DNA of 64,000 nt from Emticicia sp. C21. Lineage in GTDB: Bacteria; Bacteroidota; Bacteroidia; Cytophagales; Spirosomataceae. The translations under genes and the position numbers were made by a program. The stretch lies in assembly GCF_003418935.1 (NCBI RefSeq), contig NZ_QVMT01000007.1, positions 186,001 to 250,000 of the forward strand. Direction: 5' to 3'. The number at the start of each line of letters is the position of its first letter. Position 1 is the first letter of the stretch. The notes below the pieces were generated by a model. It worked only from the letters and a program-made list of their open reading frames with translations. It did not search any database and was not told where the DNA came from. Positions 6,899 through 14,647 of the stretch are shown in pieces.

Positions 6899-9862
6899 TT
6901 AAAACCCACCCTGCCCATAGGTCTGGCGGCGGCGGCTTACTTTCAACTCTTGTAATAAAGTACTTCTTACACGCAAATCGAATGAATAGTTGCTTGCACG
7001 AAGGTTATTTCCGGCAATAGGTGTCCAATTGAAACTCATATCCCAGCAGTGCAATTCTCTATGTAAACTGATATTTGTTAAAGTAGCTGCTTTAAATTGA
7101 AAATCCCAACCAGTGTTAAAGCCTACTTTCCATTTGGGTGTAAGGCTAAAATCCCCCTGCACCGTAACTGCTTGCGTTATCTGGGCATCTGCCAACCCTT
7201 GCTTATTATAGTTAAGGTTATAGCTCAAACTCAAAGTCCATGGAATTGAGAAATCGACATATAATTCAGGATTGGCCGCTACAAATTTCTTCATGGCATC
7301 CATCGCGGGGTCTGTCGATTTTGTTTCTCTTGGCTTCGCTTTTGATTTATCAAAAGTTTCAGGAGATAAACGGGTAGCAATAGCAATGTTTGCCGAACGC
7401 AAAGTAGCCAGATTACTCAAACTGAATTTTCCGGCTTCGGCTACTTTATAAAAACGTGTGATACGACCAGCCGGATTCAAAGCCCTTAGCTCTGCTGTAT
7501 TTTCAGGTCTATAATAATACGGGTCAAAACTGCCTGAAAAGTTAAGGTTGATTAAGTTTTTAAACAAGTTCGTATTAGCCGACATACTAATATTCGATAG
7601 GTTCATTGAGTCGCCTAAAGCTAATAAATTGTAACTTCCATTGATACCAAAATTATCCAGGAGAGAAATCTTTTCAAAAGCTTTGGCAGCAGTGTCAGAT
7701 TTTGACCTGATTTTAGCTTCTAACTGATTGGTTATACCAAATCCGATACTACCGGATGCTCCGGCTGATGCCCCTAAAGTAGGATACCTAGCTAGTAGCT
7801 TATTGATAGCTGTGCGAGTAATTACGCCATTAACAGTATCCTGATCGATGCGTACTACTTTATAATCAAAAAGATTCTTGGTAAAATCAGGTGCATAGCT
7901 GACGCTGATAGATGGCGCTAAAGTGTGTCTGATAGCCTGTAGACGTCCTTTACCCTTAAACTGATAAGTTCCATATACACGGGTATTCATGCTCCCCGAA
8001 ACTGATGTCTGGTAAGTAGGGAAAAGGCCTTTTACCGTATCTATTCTTACGGCATTCTCACTTTCGATATATTTGTAGCTGAGTGATTGTGTAAAAATAT
8101 CACCTCGCAAAGAAACACTTGGCGTGAAGTTGATATATCGTGCAATCTTGAAGTTAGGCAAAGTGATAGGCAAAGAGTATGTTGTACGGAACTGTCCGTC
8201 AGCCAATATATCACTCAAAGCATCTAAGCTATTAATTTTTCTTACATTGTTTAGTCTCTCCTGTAATGCTTTTTGTCTGGCACGATCTTCTTCTGATAAA
8301 GTTAATGGATTGGCATCACGGAGTCTTATTTCTTCATTGGTTAATGGCTTCGCTTCAATTGACTCATAGCTACCGTCACCCAATTGGCGAACAATTTTGT
8401 ATTCTGAATAACTGGTAATACTGTTTACTTTACTATTGGTGGCCTGATACCCTCCATTCACATTGAATCCTACTCTGAAAGATTCAAACCAGCGGCCTAT
8501 CATCTTTTTCTCAGGTACAAATGGATTAAACTGGTTGACACCGATGCTATAGTTTAATGAGGCATCCATTTGCCCGGTAGTAAAGTTTTGTGAAATATTC
8601 AAACCTCCACTTGTTACCACTTTCTGTGCAAACGTACGGCCAAACTGGATAGAAGAGTTTGAACTACTACTCAGATAGTTACTTACATCAACCGTATTCA
8701 CGTTATTGCGGTTAAAGCCGTTACTTCTCAGGTTTACCGAAGAAGAGAAACTTCTATCCGAGCGCTTATTGGCTGGTGAGTGCGACCAGTTTAAGCTAAA
8801 GTCTTTAGCGGCAGATTGCGAAGCATCAGGATCAAGTACTTCGGCTACAGGTTTATTATAATTATACTGAAAACTTAAATTCCCTGCATATTTATAACGT
8901 TTGGAATAGCTTGACTGAATACCCACACCATAGCTACCTTTTGAATATATCTGTGCCAATATCTTTGCCCCGATGTTTTCGCTGATAGCAAAATAATAAC
9001 CGAAGTCGCGAAAGTAGAAACCACGGTTGCGGGGTTCTTCTCCATAAGACCCCATAATAATTCCCGAGGTACCAATTTCTTTCTTTTTGGGAACTGGGAA
9101 GAAGCCAAAGGGCAGCCCAATAGGCAATGGTATTCCACTCAACACAAAATTAAATGGCCCCGAAATGATCTGCTTCTTATTAACTAGTTTGATTTTTCGG
9201 GCAGCTATATGAAAATGCGGCTCTTTCAGGTTACAGGTAGTGTATTTCGCATGCACCAGATAAAGGTTATCATCAGGGTCTTTTTTTACTTTTTCACCTT
9301 GCACAAAACCCTCTCCCTGTTGTGTGACTATATTCTTGATAATCGCCTTTCGGGATTTAAAGTTATAGCGGATAGTATCCGTATTATACTTGTCTCCACT
9401 CTGCGAAAAAATAGGCTTACCTTTTACTTTTTCACCTTGCTTGGTTGTATCTGGCGAGCCGTGGGCAAAAATCTCATTCCTACCCCAGTCTAATCTGATG
9501 TAATCGGCTTCTAATTCAATATCTCCATAAGTAACTTTGGCTTGCCCGTACAGGTGTACAGTCTTACCATCTACCTCCATTACTGTTGAATCCTGTGCGG
9601 TATATTTTACAGTTGATTGCAGGCTGCTGTCTTTACTCTTCAGGGAGTCAGGTATAACCACTTTAACGGTATCCTGCTTTTCGGCAAAGAGTTTATTACC
9701 CGTTATGGTACGGGTTTTTCTGGTATTTTCAGGGAGAGGTTGTCCAAAGCCGTTGTTCCCTCCTGTGCTGTTACCCGCACGTCGGAGTGGGTCTATCGAC
9801 GGGAACTGTGCAAAGGCTGAAACACTAAAAAACAAACTACAGACAAGTAGGAAAAACTTCAA
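6899..9862 (-). CDS. lptD: LptD-like LPS-assembly outer-membrane protein
   Basis: 987 residues. The signal peptide (residues 1-18, ending SAFAQ) follows a TTG start at 9860-9862; no in-frame ATG fits the signal peptide. An OstA/LptA-like periplasmic domain lies at about 75-240 (TVHLYGQAKVTYGDIELEAD). The C-terminal two thirds are long, alternating aromatic/polar strands typical of a beta-barrel, starting near SGIPLPIGLPFGFFPVPK. The family inserts lipopolysaccharide into the outer leaflet of the outer membrane together with the lipoprotein LptE, which is not seen here. It is divergent from a cell-wall amidase and an MCE protein, an envelope-biogenesis neighbourhood. The length is in the range usual for Bacteroidota LptD proteins. 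Confidence 0.86.
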   Translation of the reverse strand: MKFFLLVCSLFFSVSAFAQFPSIDPLRRAGNSTGGNNGFGQPLPENTRKTRTITGNKLFAEKQDTVKVVIPDSLKSKDSSLQSTVKYTAQDSTVMEVDGKTVHLYGQAKVTYGDIELEADYIRLDWGRNEIFAHGSPDTTKQGEKVKGKPIFSQSGDKYNTDTIRYNFKSRKAIIKNIVTQQGEGFVQGEKVKKDPDDNLYLVHAKYTTCNLKEPHFHIAARKIKLVNKKQIISGPFNFVLSGIPLPIGLPFGFFPVPKKKEIGTSGIIMGSYGEEPRNRGFYFRDFGYYFAISENIGAKILAQIYSKGSYGVGIQSSYSKRYKYAGNLSFQYNYNKPVAEVLDPDASQSAAKDFSLNWSHSPANKRSDRSFSSSVNLRSNGFNRNNVNTVDVSNYLSSSSNSSIQFGRTFAQKVVTSGGLNISQNFTTGQMDASLNYSIGVNQFNPFVPEKKMIGRWFESFRVGFNVNGGYQATNSKVNSITSYSEYKIVRQLGDGSYESIEAKPLTNEEIRLRDANPLTLSEEDRARQKALQERLNNVRKINSLDALSDILADGQFRTTYSLPITLPNFKIARYINFTPSVSLRGDIFTQSLSYKYIESENAVRIDTVKGLFPTYQTSVSGSMNTRVYGTYQFKGKGRLQAIRHTLAPSISVSYAPDFTKNLFDYKVVRIDQDTVNGVITRTAINKLLARYPTLGASAGASGSIGFGITNQLEAKIRSKSDTAAKAFEKISLLDNFGINGSYNLLALGDSMNLSNISMSANTNLFKNLINLNFSGSFDPYYYRPENTAELRALNPAGRITRFYKVAEAGKFSLSNLATLRSANIAIATRLSPETFDKSKAKPRETKSTDPAMDAMKKFVAANPELYVDFSIPWTLSLSYNLNYNKQGLADAQITQAVTVQGDFSLTPKWKVGFNTGWDFQFKAATLTNISLHRELHCWDMSFNWTPIAGNNLRASNYSFDLRVRSTLLQELKVSRRRQTYGQGGF

Positions 9863-9947
9863 GCGATTATGACAATTTAAAGAATTATAACCAAAAACAT
9901 ATCGACTTACAAGTGGGTTTACTAAAAGATTATATTTTAAGTCGCCT

Positions 9948-9964
9948 CAAAAATAGTACTTTTG
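9948..9964. promoter_or_regulatory. Back-to-back -7 boxes between lptD and the amidase gene
   Basis: TATTTTTG on the minus strand (9948-9955, toward lptD) and TACTTTTG on the plus strand (9957-9964, toward the amidase) both fit the Bacteroidota TAnnTTTG box and nearly abut. Neither has a well-spaced TTG element at -33, so both are tentative. Confidence 0.35.
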
Positions 9965-10003
9965 TAAACAAATTCGTTCTAATAGCTCTATAACGATTAG
10001 TCG

Positions 10004-10018
10004 TGGCACAAAATTAGC
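10004..10018 (+). promoter_or_regulatory. Sigma54-like promoter upstream of the amidase gene
   Basis: TGGCAC-N5-TAGC has GG and GC separated by exactly 10 bases, as in sigma54 (-24/-12) promoters, with one mismatch in the -12 part (TAGC for TTGC). The predicted start, near 10030, gives a leader of about 27 bases before the ATG at 10057. Confidence 0.35.
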
Positions 10019-10056
10019 TTATTAATAGGAGAGACAGAACGTTTGCCTGTAAAATC

Positions 10057-10815
10057 ATGTTAAAATTTCTTAAAGTACTATTTATCGCCCTTATTGCTTA
10101 CGGTTCGGCTGAGGCACAAAGGCGTCAGATAAAAACCATTGTAATAGATGCTGGTCACGGAGGGAAAGACCCTGGTACCAGTTACGGAAAATTGAAAGAG
10201 AAAAATATCGCGCTTAGTATTACACTCAAAGTAGGAAAGCTGATTGAAGAAGAGCTAGGAGTAAAGGTAGTATATACCCGCAAGAAAGATGTTTTTATCC
10301 CTTTACACGAAAGAGGCTCTATTGCTAACCGTCATAAGGCTGATTTGTTTATCTGTATTCATGTGAATGCTAATCCCTATTCGTCAAAAATATATGGGTC
10401 TGAAACCTATACGATGGGGCTTCATAAAACTGAAGAGAACCTGGAACTGGCTAAACGGGAAAATGGTGTAATTCTGATGGAGGAGAATTATGAAAAGAAC
10501 TATGATTTCGATCCTAATTCTCCTTTGGCTCATATCAAGATGGCAAACTATCAGAATGCCTTTATGAAACAAAGTTTAGACTTAGCTTCTAAGGTTGAAA
10601 AACAATTTCAGAAATCAGGCCGTAAGAGCAGAGGGGTAAAACAGGCAGGGTTTCAGGTTTTATGGGAAACCACCATGCCGGGTATCTATATAGAAACTGG
10701 ATACCTGACTAACGCCACCGACAGAAAAATTCTGGAAAGCGAAGCCGGGCATGAGAAAATCGCTGAGGCCATTGTAAAAGCGCTGAAAATTTATAAAGAA
10801 GAGGTTGAAAAATAA
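10057..10815 (+). CDS. N-acetylmuramoyl-L-alanine amidase (Amidase_3)
   Basis: 252 residues: a short Sec signal (to about residue 20, SAEAQ) and one Amidase_3 domain. Zinc-site features are IDAGHGGKDPG (His34), FICIHVNANPY, and the catalytic glutamate in MPGIYIETGYLTN. The enzyme cleaves the amide bond between MurNAc and L-Ala in peptidoglycan, in the periplasm, typically during cell separation. An insertion of about 35 residues after YGSETYTMGLHKTEENL is usual in Bacteroidota amidases. The MCE gene follows 107 bp downstream on the same strand and lptD is divergent, so the locus is devoted to envelope maintenance. Confidence 0.93.
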   Translation: MLKFLKVLFIALIAYGSAEAQRRQIKTIVIDAGHGGKDPGTSYGKLKEKNIALSITLKVGKLIEEELGVKVVYTRKKDVFIPLHERGSIANRHKADLFICIHVNANPYSSKIYGSETYTMGLHKTEENLELAKRENGVILMEENYEKNYDFDPNSPLAHIKMANYQNAFMKQSLDLASKVEKQFQKSGRKSRGVKQAGFQVLWETTMPGIYIETGYLTNATDRKILESEAGHEKIAEAIVKALKIYKEEVEK

Positions 10816-10922
10816 ATATCAGATGCGAAGCGTTGAAACACGAATGCAGAAATGTATTTTTGCAGAATTGTTAATATTTATTCGTATTCGTCCTTAATTC
10901 ACCATATCACACGGTTTTTTAT

Positions 10923-11870
10923 ATGAAAAAAGAAGTTAAAGTAGGTCTGTTGGGTATCGTTACTTTCGCAATCTTCTATCTTGGATTTAATTTTTTAAAA
11001 GGCTTAGATGTTTTTAGTACAGAAAACGAATACTATGCCTACTATTCAAATGTAGAAGGTCTGCAGACTTCTAATCCTGTGATGTACAATGGTGTAACAA
11101 TAGGAAGAGTAGTAGAAGTAACTCCTGAACAAAATCAAAATCGGGTCAAGGTTCTTTTGGCGATAAAAAGAGATATTACACTTAATGATAATTCGGTAGC
11201 TATTCTGACTGATAATGGATTATTGGGCGGTAAAATGATAAAATTGCTTATTCAATCAGGTAATCCGTTAAAAGATGAAGGTACTCTAAAAAGTGAGATT
11301 GAAGGTGGATTGATGAGTGGTTTAAGTGAAAAAGCAGCACCTGTACTGAAAAACGCAGACTCACTAATTATTACGCTTACAACCATTGTTAAACAATTCG
11401 ACCAGACGGGTGTAGCTCTAAAGGCGCTTGTAGCCAATGCAAATCAGGCAACTACTGGTGTCAATGCTGTAGTAGCTTCGAATGCTAAAAATCTATCAGC
11501 TATCACAGCCAATGCAGCAACCCTTACTTCAAATCTGAATGGTCTTACTAACAATCTGGATGCGCAAATCAAGCCTATTCTTCAAAAGACTAATACATTT
11601 GCCGATTCTTTGAATGCTGTTCGCTTAGGACAAACTGTGTCACAACTCAATAATTCAGTCGCTAGTTTACAAGGCATTCTGAAAGACATTAATCAGGGCA
11701 AAGGTACCATAGGGAAACTAGCTAGCGACGATTCGCTTTATGTAAACCTGGATAGGACTGCTGCCAACCTTGCTGCTTTAATGGCTGATCTGAAAGCCAA
11801 TCCTAAGCGGTATGTTCATTTCTCTTTATTCGGAGGAAAAAAGGATAAGGATAAAGAAAAAAAGAAATAA
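10923..11870 (+). CDS. MCE-domain (MlaD-like) lipid-transport protein
   Basis: 315 residues: one N-terminal membrane anchor (about 7-26), an MCE domain at about 38-115 (YSNVEGLQTSNPVMYNGVTI and LTDNGLLGGKMIKLL), then a long alanine/asparagine-rich helical region to about 290 and a lysine-rich tail. MlaD proteins form hexameric rings in the inner membrane that carry phospholipids between membranes. The permease and ATPase partners (MlaE, MlaF) are not in this window. Position between a cell-wall amidase and a DUF4230 protein recurs in Bacteroidota and supports an envelope role. The ATG at 10923 directly precedes the anchor. Confidence 0.9.
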   Translation: MKKEVKVGLLGIVTFAIFYLGFNFLKGLDVFSTENEYYAYYSNVEGLQTSNPVMYNGVTIGRVVEVTPEQNQNRVKVLLAIKRDITLNDNSVAILTDNGLLGGKMIKLLIQSGNPLKDEGTLKSEIEGGLMSGLSEKAAPVLKNADSLIITLTTIVKQFDQTGVALKALVANANQATTGVNAVVASNAKNLSAITANAATLTSNLNGLTNNLDAQIKPILQKTNTFADSLNAVRLGQTVSQLNNSVASLQGILKDINQGKGTIGKLASDDSLYVNLDRTAANLAALMADLKANPKRYVHFSLFGGKKDKDKEKKK

Positions 11871-11945
11871 ATAGCTTTGTTCGAGCTAAAAGATTCTATT
11901 TCTCCGTTATGCTGACGTAATTATTCGAAGACAAAATCCATAATC

Positions 11946-12548
11946 ATGTTCCGAGGCCTACGCAGTATTCTTATCATTTTCTTTATTGTTATTGGCTCGG
12001 TTTTCCTTTGGGAAAAAGGTAAGTCTCTCAACCCTTTTACTCAGCAGGAAATTAAGACTACCCATAACATGGTTTTAAAAGAAATGTTGGTTCTAGGGAA
12101 AATAGAATTGGCTAATTTTACCTTTCGTGATGTAGTAGAGCAGGAACTAAAGTTTAACTATCTGCCCAATCCAAAAGCTATTCTGATTGTACAGGGAAAT
12201 GCGGTAGGCTGTATAGATTTAGCTAAAGTAAAACCGGAAGATGTTGCTACTAAAGACGATACACTGATTGTGCATCTACCCGACCCTGAGCTTTGCCATT
12301 ATAGCATAGACCACAAAAACTCCAGGATTTATGATACGCAATATGCGTTTATGAATGAGCAAACCTTACTGAATGAAGCTTATAGCAGGGCACAGGAAAA
12401 AATAAAACAGTCAGCCCTTGAAATGGGCATCTTAGAACAAACCCGAAAGAATGCTGATTTGGTTCTGAGACCAATTCTTGAAAATATATCTAAAAAGAAA
12501 GTAGTATTACAATTTCAGCTAAAAGCAACTTTAGATAATCCAAAGTAA
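11946..12548 (+). CDS. DUF4230 membrane-anchored protein
   Basis: 200 residues with one N-terminal membrane segment (about 5-23), then a soluble domain matching DUF4230: VLGKIELANFTFRDVVEQEL, AILIVQGNAVGCIDL and DDTLIVHLPDPEL. The C-terminal part is helical (QEKIKQSALEMGIL). The function of the domain is unknown; its orientation suggests it is extracytoplasmic. It is third in the row amidase-MCE-DUF4230, with gaps of 107 and 75 bp, so it may belong to the same transcript. It converges on upp with only 4 bp between stop codons, leaving no room for a separate terminator. Confidence 0.82.
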   Translation: MFRGLRSILIIFFIVIGSVFLWEKGKSLNPFTQQEIKTTHNMVLKEMLVLGKIELANFTFRDVVEQELKFNYLPNPKAILIVQGNAVGCIDLAKVKPEDVATKDDTLIVHLPDPELCHYSIDHKNSRIYDTQYAFMNEQTLLNEAYSRAQEKIKQSALEMGILEQTRKNADLVLRPILENISKKKVVLQFQLKATLDNPK

Positions 12549-12552
12549 TCAA

Positions 12553-13197
12553 TTATACTTTTCCACCATAGGCCAAATCTCCGGCATCGCCTAAGCCTGG
12601 TACTATATAAGATTTGCTGTTCATATCTTCGTCGATATCCCCAATCCATAAGCGGCATTGCGGCAAACGAGCCTTAATAAAACGTACGCCTCTACGACTG
12701 GCAATGGCAGATACAATATGCGTTTTGGCCGGAATCCCATAGCGAAGCATGGCATGATAAGCTTTTTCGATAGATTTTCCGGTAGCTAACATCGGGTCAC
12801 TAATAATTAGTACTTTATCCTGGATATCCGGACTTGTGATGTAGTCCATTTCTATTTCAAAAGATTCTTTTTCATCATGTTTGCCACGGTAGGCGCCTAT
12901 GAAAGCGTTTTCGGCTTTATCATAGTAATTGAGTAATCCCTGATGTAGTGGTAGGCCTGCCCGAAGAATAGTAACCAGAACCACCTGTTGCGAAACCTGC
13001 TGTGTAATCTTTGCACCCAATTGTGTTTCCACATCCCGGTTCTGATAAGTCAGCGTTTTAGAGATTTCATAAGCAAAGATTTCACCCAGACGCTCCATAT
13101 TCTTTCTGAATCGCATGGCGTCTTTCTGTGTTTCCTGGTTACGTAGTTCTGCCAAAAAATGATTGGCAATAGAGTAGGTTTCGGTCAGTACAAACAT
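12553..13197 (-). CDS. upp: Uracil phosphoribosyltransferase
   Basis: 214 residues, the usual family length. The PRPP-binding loop VLIISDPMLATGKS, the segment TILRAGLPLHQGLL and the C-terminal uracil-binding YIVPGLGDAGDLAYGG are all present. The enzyme makes UMP from uracil and PRPP in pyrimidine salvage, in the cytoplasm. It follows pfkA by 31 bp on the same strand and is probably read from the pfkA promoter. No transporter (uraA) is visible. Confidence 0.95.
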   Translation of the reverse strand: MFVLTETYSIANHFLAELRNQETQKDAMRFRKNMERLGEIFAYEISKTLTYQNRDVETQLGAKITQQVSQQVVLVTILRAGLPLHQGLLNYYDKAENAFIGAYRGKHDEKESFEIEMDYITSPDIQDKVLIISDPMLATGKSIEKAYHAMLRYGIPAKTHIVSAIASRRGVRFIKARLPQCRLWIGDIDEDMNSKSYIVPGLGDAGDLAYGGKV

Positions 13198-13228
13198 GGT
13201 TTGTTGTTTGAATACGCCTTAAGGCTGC

Positions 13229-14203
13229 TTATAGGCTTAAAATATGTACCATTCTTAGCAAATCGTCGTGGATTGGCTTAGGTTTTTTAATGGTATCAAT
13301 AAAAGGTGTATATACCATTTCATTGTTCACTATCCCAGCCATTACGTTTTTGTTTCCTTTAATCAAACCCTCTACTGCTCCTAATCCCAAACGGCTTGCC
13401 AGAATACGATCATAAGCTGTGGGAGTACCCCCTCGCTGAATGTGTCCTAAGGTTGTCACACGAATATCCAGTTTGTCGGCTACCTGCTCTTTGATTTTAT
13501 CGGCAATATCAGTAGCATGTCCTTCTTCGTCTCCTTCAGCTACTACTACTATTGACGATGATTTTGAGCGGGTCCAGCCATCTTTCAAGGTGCTTACTAC
13601 TTTTTTCAGTGGCGTATGTGTCTCCGGCACCATTACAATTTCTGCACCACCACCAATACCCGACTGGATAGCAATATAACCAGAGTCACGTCCCATCACT
13701 TCAATAAAGAACACACGGTCGTGAGAATCAGCTGTATCACGTATTTTATCAATGGCCTCTAAGGCTGTGTTTACTGCAGTATCAAAACCAATGGTATAAT
13801 CAGTACCATATAAGTCGTTATCAATAGTACCCGGACAACCTACTGTCGGGAGTTCATATTCATTATAAAAAACTTCTGCCCCTGTAAATGTCCCGTTTCC
13901 ACCAATAGCTACCAGGCCTTCAATGCCTGCGTTCATCAGATTCTCATAGGCTTTTTTTCTTCCCTCAGGGGTCATAAACTCTTTACTACGTGCCGATTTC
14001 AGGATAGTGCCACCTCTTTGTACAATATTGCTGACAGATTGTGATGTCATCGGAAAAATGTCTCCAGCAATCATCCCACTATATCCTCTCCTGATACCAA
14101 ATACCTCTAATCCATGATAAATAGCTCCCCGCACTACCGCTCTAATACAAGCATTCATGCCCGGGGCATCACCACCAGAGGTAAAAACTGCAATTCGTTT
14201 CAT
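13229..14203 (-). CDS. pfkA: 6-phosphofructokinase, ATP-type, with Asn at position 103
   Basis: 324 residues, colinear with E. coli PfkA. It has FTSGGDAPGMNACIRA, the catalytic PGTIDNDLYGTDYTIGFDTA (Gly, not Lys, after Pro, as in ATP-dependent rather than pyrophosphate enzymes), VMGRDSGYIA and LGHIQRGGTPTAYDR. The enzyme phosphorylates fructose-6-phosphate, the committed step of glycolysis. The unusual point is GGNGT at 101-105: E. coli has GGDGS, where Asp103 contacts Mg-ATP. The codon AAC is unambiguous in the sequence. Activity may be altered, or another residue may serve. A well-spaced promoter lies about 70 bp upstream; upp follows. Confidence 0.93.
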   Translation of the reverse strand: MKRIAVFTSGGDAPGMNACIRAVVRGAIYHGLEVFGIRRGYSGMIAGDIFPMTSQSVSNIVQRGGTILKSARSKEFMTPEGRKKAYENLMNAGIEGLVAIGGNGTFTGAEVFYNEYELPTVGCPGTIDNDLYGTDYTIGFDTAVNTALEAIDKIRDTADSHDRVFFIEVMGRDSGYIAIQSGIGGGAEIVMVPETHTPLKKVVSTLKDGWTRSKSSSIVVVAEGDEEGHATDIADKIKEQVADKLDIRVTTLGHIQRGGTPTAYDRILASRLGLGAVEGLIKGNKNVMAGIVNNEMVYTPFIDTIKKPKPIHDDLLRMVHILSL

Positions 14204-14275
14204 CTTAATATAGGTACTTTATTTTGGCTTAGAATTAAAATAAAAATAGTTTAATAAGGTTGTATCGTTTAACTG

Positions 14276-14308
14276 CAAAAGTAATTAGTTTTATTTACTT
14301 CTCCCAAA
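14276..14308 (-). promoter_or_regulatory. Bacteroidota-type promoter of pfkA-upp
   Basis: On the minus strand TTTG (14305-14308) and TACTTTTG (14276-14283) are separated by 21 bases, fitting the TTTG-N19-21-TAnnTTTG pattern of Bacteroidota housekeeping promoters. The start would fall near 14270, a leader of about 65 bases. Confidence 0.55.
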
Positions 14309-14559
14309 TTTTAATTGTTATTAGTATTTAATGATTATTCTGCTAAAAGTAATTTTATCGAAACAATATTCTTTTATATAACTATTTTAAGAAACATTTG
14401 AACAATATCATCTTTAAAAGCCCAATTATGTCTTTGCCTTGGTAAAATTATTTTAAAAAAAAATAATTTCCCTTACCTTATTTTCTATCTTCTTTTCGCC
14501 CGAAATATAACTCTCTCACTATCAGTTACTTATAAGTTAAAACTTAAAAAACAACATTT

Positions 14560-14575
14560 TGGCATACTATTTGAA
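14560..14575 (+). promoter_or_regulatory. Sigma54-like promoter upstream of the repetitive surface protein
   Basis: TGGCAT-N5-TTGAA has GG and GA separated by 10 bases, matching the sigma54 layout with C to T at the end of the -24 box and C to A in the -12 box. The predicted start near 14586 leaves a leader of about 60 bases. The rest of the 444-bp gap (14204-14647) holds the pfkA promoter and otherwise no feature I can support. Confidence 0.35.
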
Positions 14576-14647
14576 ACTGATTATCTGAAGTCATTACGGC
14601 CCAATCCCACTTACTAAATTAAGTTAGCTATAATTAACTTTTACAAA

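Noticed and set aside
9209-9493. 94-codon plus-strand frame inside lptD
   Set aside because: It is a shadow of lptD on the other strand, with lptD clearly coding in its own frame.
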